DNA of 6,339 nucleotides, taken from NCBI GenBank assembly GCA_003647095.1, contig QMME01000244.1:1-6339 (forward strand). Direction: 5' to 3'. This document shows positions 1 to 3,953 of the stretch, piece after piece. The notes under the pieces were generated by a model. That model was not told the origin of the DNA and did no database searches. It saw only the letters and a program-made list of their open reading frames with translations. The DNA is from Deltaproteobacteria bacterium. Its GTDB lineage: Bacteria > Myxococcota > B64-G9. Position 1 is the first letter of the stretch, and every line of letters starts with the position of its first letter. Both the position numbers and the translations under genes were made by a program.

Positions 1-593
1 AACAGGTACACGCCCAGCCGCGAGACCGTTGCCGGGTCGTCGCCCAGGGCGCGGACATTGATCACCGGGTTGCGCGGATCGCGGTTGAGATCCAGCACCG
101 GTGCCAGGTTCATGTTGAAGCCCACCAGGCGCAGGTCCGTGGCCACGGCCTGGCCGGCCAGGAAGGCCAGCGCCTCGTCACCGGTGGCTCCCAGGGCCAT
201 GGCTCCGGGCAACACCATGACGTCGCGCTTGAGCCGCACCACGTTGCCGCCTTCCTGGTCGACGGCCAGGAAAGGAGGCAGTTCCCCGGCCATGGCCCTG
301 TTGATGTCGGCCAGCAGTCGGGCCACCTGCCTGGTGCTGGAGATGTTGCGGCTGTACAGGGCCACCGAACCGACGTGCAGCCGGCGCAGCAGGCCAGCGA
401 TGGCCGGCTCCATGTGCCGTCCCCCGAAGCCTACCATCAACAGCTGCCCCACCTTCTGCTCCAGGCCGAGGGTGTGCAGTAGTTCTTCGACGGAACCGGT
501 AGTCTGGCCGGGCACCGTGTCCACGTCCGCCGACGAAGCCGTTCCGGCCAGCAGGAGCAGGGCCAACAGGACGTTGGCACCGGCCCGGCTCAT
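1..593 (-). CDS. GH3 beta-N-acetylhexosaminidase-like, secreted, C-terminus cut off by window edge
   Basis: Reading leftward from ATG at 593, the frame stays open for 197 codons to the window edge, so the C-terminal part is missing. Residues 1-22 form a signal peptide: a short basic start, a Leu/Ala-rich core and an Ala-Ser-Ser-Ala site before Asp23. Residues 36-197 match the N-terminal barrel of glycoside hydrolase family 3: KVGQLLMVGF (47-56), VDQEGGNVVRL (111-121) and MNLAPVLDLNRDPRNPVINV (161-180). This subgroup, typified by NagZ, removes beta-1,4 N-acetylglucosamine from peptidoglycan fragments. The conserved KHFPGHG region and the nucleophile Asp would lie outside the window, so activity cannot be judged. 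Classical NagZ is cytoplasmic; the signal peptide here implies an exported enzyme. The start has a GGAGG at 598-602, four bases upstream, and overlaps the stop of the M23 gene as ATGA, implying coupled translation. Family assignment is firm; the exact substrate is inferred. Confidence 0.93.
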   Translation of the reverse strand, partial: MSRAGANVLLALLLLAGTASSADVDTVPGQTTGSVEELLHTLGLEQKVGQLLMVGFGGRHMEPAIAGLLRRLHVGSVALYSRNISSTRQVARLLADINRAMAGELPPFLAVDQEGGNVVRLKRDVMVLPGAMALGATGDEALAFLAGQAVATDLRLVGFNMNLAPVLDLNRDPRNPVINVRALGDDPATVSRLGVYL

Positions 594-2086
594 CCGGCCT
601 CCGACTCGCTGGTTGCCGTCAGCGCGGCACTGGTCTGCCCGGTGGGCAGGCTGATGCGCTCCAGGCGCTGGCGTAGGGGCTCGATGGTCCGGTGGAATCG
701 GGCCAGTTCCTGCTTCGGCACCGGCCGGGCGGGAGGAAACTTCTGGGAGAAGGGATTCACGTGACGACCGTTTTTCTTCATGCCGTAGTGCAGGTGCGGT
801 CCGGTGGACCGACCGGTGGAACCCACGGTACCGATGAACTGCTTCTGACTGACCCGTACACCCTTGCGTATACCGCGGGCGATGCGATTGAGATGGGCGA
901 AGATTGTCTGGTAACCATTGGCATGGCGCAGGACGATCAGGTTGCCGCTGATACCCCGGCGCCCGGCGAACAGCACCGTACCATCGGCCGGTGCCCAGAT
1001 GGGGGTGCCGCGCGGAGCCGCCAGGTCGATCCCCAGGTGGCGTTGAGAAAACCCCAGGATGGGATGCACCCGCATGCCGAAGCCCGAGGAGATGCGGGTG
1101 AACTTCAAAGGAGACTTCAGGAACGCCTTGCGCAGCGAGTCTCCCCGTTCGTCGTAGTAGCCATCGCGAGCCTGCTCACCCCGGTACCAGAAGGCCCGGT
1201 GCCGGCCGCAGGCCCCGGCATACTCGGCGGCCAGGATGCGCCCGTAGCGAACGAAGCTGTCATCGACGTATACCTTCTCCACCAGCAGGCGCACGCTGTC
1301 GCCCGGACGGGGGTCGATGTAGAAATCGATATCCCAGGCGAAGATGTCCACCAGCGCCAGCACCAGGGCCGGCCGCTCGCCGGCGGCGGCCATGGACTGG
1401 TACAGCGAGCCCTTGATGGTTACCGACAGCGCCTCCTGCTCCACCCGGGCGCTCTCCTCGACGCGTCCGGCCACCAGCTTGCCGTTACGCCTCTCCACCT
1501 GGTAACGCACCAGTGGCGTCTTGTGGTAGACGAGCCGCTCCACTTGCCCCAGCGGTGAGCGTAACAGCTCGAAGCGCTCCCCGGGCCGGCAGTTGCGGAA
1601 ATTCATTACTCCCCGCAGGGACTTGACCAGGAGCCAGGACTGCTGTGCGCTCAAGCCCACCCGCTCCAGGGCCCGGGCCAGGCTGTCGCCGGGCTGCAGT
1701 GCGCCCTGCAGGTGATCACACCATTGCTCCAGCAGGCGCAACCCGGCTACTCCGGCGGCCCGCTCCAGATCGAAGCGCAGGGAGGAGGTGGCCCGCCGCA
1801 TCAGCTTGCCGGCATCGTAGCCACGCACCCCGGCCACGCCGCGCAGCTCGCCCAGCCCGCTGCGGCGCACCGGCCGTCGTGGGACCACCGGCGCTGGTTG
1901 CCGGCGGGCGGCGGGCGACCGGCTCATGCCCTGCCCATCGCTGGCGGGCAACCCCGGCAGACCCCGAAACACCAGCAGGTAGACGTTGAGCAGCAGCAAG
2001 CCACCGATCAGCACAATCCATCCCGGCTTGAGACGGCACCGGCGCCTGGACAGGCCGGGATACCCGTATCTGAAATTCCTGCTCAC
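590..2086 (-). CDS. Membrane-anchored M23 (LytM/Csd3-like) peptidoglycan endopeptidase
   Basis: This encodes a 498-residue protein from GTG at 2086. A single transmembrane segment (about 22-41, Gly/Leu/Ile/Val-rich) follows an arginine-rich N-terminus, giving an inner-membrane anchor with the rest outside the cytoplasm. A low-complexity Arg/Pro stretch (about 55-76) follows. Residues 126-260 resemble the LysM/OapA-like and second domains of Csd3/ShyA-type endopeptidases (LQPGDSLARALERVGL at 126-141; IKGSLYQSM at 224-232). The C-terminal M23 domain (about 330-446) has SSGFGMRVHPILG, zinc ligands H350 and D354 in RHLGIDL, catalytic H398 in FAHL, and H431/H433 in GPHLHYG, so the active site is complete. 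The family cuts peptidoglycan cross-links during wall growth or separation. The start is chosen because GGAGG lies four bases before the GTG, the same spacing as the downstream gene's start. An upstream TTG at 2131 would add 15 residues but lacks a ribosome site. Four-base overlap with the GH3 gene. Confidence 0.93.
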   Translation of the reverse strand: MSRNFRYGYPGLSRRRCRLKPGWIVLIGGLLLLNVYLLVFRGLPGLPASDGQGMSRSPAARRQPAPVVPRRPVRRSGLGELRGVAGVRGYDAGKLMRRATSSLRFDLERAAGVAGLRLLEQWCDHLQGALQPGDSLARALERVGLSAQQSWLLVKSLRGVMNFRNCRPGERFELLRSPLGQVERLVYHKTPLVRYQVERRNGKLVAGRVEESARVEQEALSVTIKGSLYQSMAAAGERPALVLALVDIFAWDIDFYIDPRPGDSVRLLVEKVYVDDSFVRYGRILAAEYAGACGRHRAFWYRGEQARDGYYDERGDSLRKAFLKSPLKFTRISSGFGMRVHPILGFSQRHLGIDLAAPRGTPIWAPADGTVLFAGRRGISGNLIVLRHANGYQTIFAHLNRIARGIRKGVRVSQKQFIGTVGSTGRSTGPHLHYGMKKNGRHVNPFSQKFPPARPVPKQELARFHRTIEPLRQRLERISLPTGQTSAALTATSESEAG

Positions 2087-2090
2087 CTGG

Positions 2091-2095
2091 CCTCC
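2091..2095 (-). promoter_or_regulatory. Ribosome binding site deciding the GTG start of the M23 gene
   Basis: GGAGG on the minus strand, followed by CCAG and then GTG at 2086. The next gene in the same operon has GGAGG-CCGG-ATG, an identical arrangement. This parallel is the main reason for preferring GTG 2086 over TTG 2131. Confidence 0.7.
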
Positions 2096-2102
2096 GTACC
2101 CA

Positions 2103-2131
2103 CGGCTAGCACACCGGTAACCGCTTGTCAA
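2103..2131 (-). promoter_or_regulatory. Weak candidate promoter for the M23-GH3 operon
   Basis: On the minus strand there is a perfect TTGACA (2131-2126), then 17 bases, then TAGCCG (2108-2103), which matches the -10 consensus only at its first two bases. The spacing is ideal but the -10 is poor. A start here would fall near 2096, directly beside the ribosome binding site. The TTG of the -35 is the same triplet as the alternative upstream start codon, so the two readings exclude each other. A T-rich segment just upstream (2130-2143) could also belong to a promoter, but I found no convincing pair. Confidence 0.3.
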
Positions 2132-2186
2132 AAAATATCACCATAAATTCGAGAGGATAGGCGACAGACCGGCAGGGGACGGAGGT

Positions 2187-2204
2187 GTTGCCGGGTCCGG
2201 CGAC
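2187..2204. promoter_or_regulatory. 18-bp near-perfect palindrome in the divergent spacer, possible operator
   Basis: GTTGCCGG-GT-CCGGCGAC is an inverted repeat with one mismatched pair and a two-base centre. That centre is too tight for a good RNA hairpin, so a dimeric DNA-binding protein is a more natural reading than a terminator. It lies 40 bp upstream of the rightward -10 box and about 100 bp upstream of the leftward start. The heptamer GCGACAG occurs at its right arm (2200-2206) and again at 2161-2167. No known regulator motif is recognised, and high-GC DNA makes such palindromes fairly common. Confidence 0.3.
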
Positions 2205-2243
2205 AGGCTTGCAGTTTGTGATGTTGCTTTAACGTCATTCTAG

Positions 2244-2249
2244 TATAAT
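2244..2249 (+). promoter_or_regulatory. Consensus -10 box (TATAAT) for the diguanylate cyclase gene
   Basis: A perfect TATAAT stands out in otherwise GC-rich DNA. It ends only eight bases before the ATG at 2258, so initiation at the usual distance would start the RNA at about 2255-2258, leaving a leader of zero to three bases. No good -35 exists at 16-18 bases; the best partial match, TTGCTT at 2224-2229, is only 14 bases upstream. There is no Shine-Dalgarno sequence before the ATG. Confidence 0.6.
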
Positions 2250-2257
2250 GGCGGCCC

Positions 2258-3163
2258 ATGAACCAGGGCGACGGGCACAACGGCCCGCTGTATGAGGAAA
2301 AGACCCGCAAGGCGCACGTGGCGGAGTTGCAGCAAGCAGCCCCGTCGAAGAAAAGTTTCCTCATCCAGATCTACGGTCCCTCGCTGGGACGCAACTTCCC
2401 GGTCGACCGCGACCTCATCACCATCGGCCGCGACCCGGCCAACACCATCCAGGTCGACCAGGAAAACGTCTCCCGGCAGCACGCCAAGTTGGAGAGGATT
2501 TCCCCCTCGGTGTTCATCGAGGACCTGGGCTCGACCAACGGCACCTATCTCAACGACCTGGCCATCAAGCGCGAGAGGCTGCGGCACGGTGATCTCATCA
2601 AGATCGGTGGCGTGGTATTCAAGTTCGTCTCCGGTGGCAACATCGAGGGTCTCTACCACGAAGAGATCTACCGCATGACCATCACCGACGGGCTGACCCA
2701 GGTTGCCAACAAGCGCTACCTGTATGAGTTTCTCGAGCGTGAGATCGCCCGTACCATTCGTTTCGGACGCCCCCTGAGCCTGATCATGCTCGATATCGAT
2801 CACTTCAAGCAGATCAACGACACCTTCGGACACCTGGCCGGCGACTATGTCCTCAAGGAAATGTGCAAGGAACTGCTCAAGCAGGTTCGACGCGAGGAGC
2901 TACTGGCCCGGTACGGCGGCGAAGAGTTCGTGGTGGTGCTGCCGGAGACGGCGTTGTCCACCGCGGCTACCATGGCCGAGAAGTTGCGCCGCGTGGTGGC
3001 GAATCACCACTTCTCCTTCGCCGGCAAGGACATCTCCATCACCATTTCCCTGGGCTGTGCCGAGCTCTCCCCCATGGCCACCGATCCCAACGTCTTCCTG
3101 CACGAGGCCGATGCCCGACTGTACGAGGCCAAGCGGGCCGGCCGCAACCGGGTGGTGGCCTGA
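2258..3163 (+). CDS. FHA-GGDEF diguanylate cyclase
   Basis: This encodes a 301-residue soluble protein with no signal peptide or membrane segment. An N-terminal FHA domain (about 33-126) has its phosphothreonine-binding landmarks: IGRD (56-59), SRQHA (72-76) and GSTNGTYLN (91-99). A GGDEF domain follows (about 138-301): DGLTQ after the linker (144-148), LDIDHFKQIND (178-188) with metal ligand D179 and substrate residues N187 and D196, and GGEEF (220-224) with metal-binding E222. All catalytic residues are present, so it should make c-di-GMP from two GTP. The usual inhibitory RxxD before the active site is R211-R-E-E214 here. FHA-GGDEF proteins of this layout occur in Myxococcota; the FHA part would dock a phosphorylated partner, likely from a Ser/Thr kinase pathway (inference). 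The ATG at 2258 has no ribosome site and sits almost at the predicted transcript start; a GTG at 2318 (residue 21) would still keep the whole FHA domain. Confidence 0.95.
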   Translation: MNQGDGHNGPLYEEKTRKAHVAELQQAAPSKKSFLIQIYGPSLGRNFPVDRDLITIGRDPANTIQVDQENVSRQHAKLERISPSVFIEDLGSTNGTYLNDLAIKRERLRHGDLIKIGGVVFKFVSGGNIEGLYHEEIYRMTITDGLTQVANKRYLYEFLEREIARTIRFGRPLSLIMLDIDHFKQINDTFGHLAGDYVLKEMCKELLKQVRREELLARYGGEEFVVVLPETALSTAATMAEKLRRVVANHHFSFAGKDISITISLGCAELSPMATDPNVFLHEADARLYEAKRAGRNRVVA

Positions 3164-3166
3164 GGG
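3162..3166 (+). promoter_or_regulatory. Ribosome binding site of the metalloprotease gene, overlapping the previous stop
   Basis: GAGGG overlaps the TGA stop of the diguanylate cyclase gene (3161-3163) and sits five bases before ATG 3172. It fixes the start of the next gene and ties its translation to ribosomes finishing the first gene. Confidence 0.6.
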
Positions 3167-3171
3167 CGCAC

Positions 3172-3873
3172 ATGCCCTTTCCCTACTATCACCGGCTGAG
3201 CAAGCGCCAACAGGCGATATATCGCCGCAGTGCGGCGGTGCCGCACATACCCCTGGCGGACAGAACCGGGGCGGCGGCCTTCGCTCGCGACCTGGAACGG
3301 GCCCTGCACACCGGCAGCCGCCAGGAGGTGGAACGTTCCGCCTGGCGCCTGTGCCGACGCATTTGCCAGGACCTGGGAGTGCCCTGGGTGGAGTTGCGGG
3401 TTCGGCAAAAACGTCCCTCCAGCTCGGGAGGTGAACTGCACGGCCTGTACGAACGCGAGGAAGGCCAGACGGCGGTGATAACCCTGTGGATGCGCACCGC
3501 CCAGCAGAAACGGGTGGTAGCCTTCAAGACCTTCCTGCGGACCTTGCTCCACGAGCTGTGTCACCACCTCGACTACGAGGTACTGGGGCTGGCCGACAGC
3601 ATGCACACCGAAGGCTTCTTCCGCCGGGAATCGGACCTGGCCCGGCAGCTGCTGGATCCCGGTGGTGCGGGACAGGACCAGCGCGTGGAGGTGCGAGCGG
3701 AACACCGGGAACGCCGGGGACAGGCCCGGGACGACCGGGGACAGGCCCGGCACTCGGAGGGACAGGCACCCGCCCTCCCGGACACGGCTCCGGCACTCGG
3801 CCAGGCCGGCGCTACCCGGCCAGTCACCGCCAGCGGACAACTGGCCCTTCCCTTCGGCAAGAAAGGCCGCTGA
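3172..3873 (+). CDS. HELCH putative zinc metalloprotease (SprT-like in style) with low-complexity tail
   Basis: This encodes a 233-residue protein beginning 8 bases after the diguanylate cyclase stop, so the two are probably one operon. There is no signal peptide or membrane segment, so a cytoplasmic location is expected. The core (about 1-163) has an arginine-rich N-terminus and a zincin motif, HELCH (127-131) in LLHELCHHLDYE, followed by DSMHTEGFFRRES (142-154). Zinc is expected to bind H127 and H131 with E128 catalytic; H145, E147 or E153 could be the third ligand. The compact cytosolic layout recalls SprT-like proteases, but I cannot assign it to a named family with certainty. From about 164 the protein becomes a charged, Gly/Gln/Arg-rich tail with three heptad copies (RGQARDD, RGQARHS, EGQAPAL), ending in GQLALPFGKKGR. 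QLALPF at 223-228 resembles beta-clamp-binding motifs such as QLSLPL of Hda. Function beyond metal-dependent proteolysis is unproven. Confidence 0.85.
   Translation: MPFPYYHRLSKRQQAIYRRSAAVPHIPLADRTGAAAFARDLERALHTGSRQEVERSAWRLCRRICQDLGVPWVELRVRQKRPSSSGGELHGLYEREEGQTAVITLWMRTAQQKRVVAFKTFLRTLLHELCHHLDYEVLGLADSMHTEGFFRRESDLARQLLDPGGAGQDQRVEVRAEHRERRGQARDDRGQARHSEGQAPALPDTAPALGQAGATRPVTASGQLALPFGKKGR
3717..3779 (+). repeat. 21-bp tandem repeat, three copies, inside the metalloprotease tail
   Basis: GGGACAGG recurs at 3717, 3738 and 3759, exactly 21 bases apart. The first two copies share the 16-mer CCGGGGACAGGCCCGG (3714-3729 and 3735-3750); the third has diverged. The period is seven codons, so copy-number change would keep frame. 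A further degenerate unit (RAEHRER) may precede it. Confidence 0.8.
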
Positions 3874-3887
3874 CGGCACCCGAAAAG

Positions 3888-3924
3888 GTACGGGCCCGGC
3901 CCCGCCAGGGGACCGAGCCCGTAC
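3888..3924 (-). terminator. Strong hairpin between convergent genes, probable terminator
   Basis: GTACGGGC (3888-3895) pairs perfectly with GCCCGTAC (3917-3924). The stem continues inward with CGG/CCG and CCC/GGG separated by single mismatches, leaving a small loop near 3904-3908. On the minus strand the stem is followed by CTTTTC (rc of 3882-3887), a short U tract, and lies 30 bases past the stop of the cysteine-rich gene. On the plus strand it lies 14 bases past the metalloprotease stop but lacks a U run. It therefore best fits the minus-strand gene and may also hinder rightward transcription. Confidence 0.65.
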
Positions 3925-3953
3925 TCATGTCATCATCTCGACTTGATCTTGCT

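Noticed and set aside
692..1558. A 288-codon open frame on the plus strand opposite the M23 gene
   Set aside because: It is antisense to a gene with full catalytic motifs and its translation has no recognisable domain. Long antisense frames are expected in high-GC DNA.
2087..2131. TTG start at 2131 for the M23 gene, adding 15 residues
   Set aside because: No ribosome site precedes it, it coincides with a TTGACA box, and the GTG at 2086 has the same GGAGG spacing as the next gene.
2216..2236. TGTGA followed by an AT-rich stretch, considered as a CRP-like site
   Set aside because: The second half-site does not match TCACA at the required spacing.
3004..3879. A 291-codon minus-strand frame covering the metalloprotease gene
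   Set aside because: It runs opposite the HELCH and GGEEF coding regions, has no family match, and includes simple mirrored repeats from the 21-bp tandem unit.
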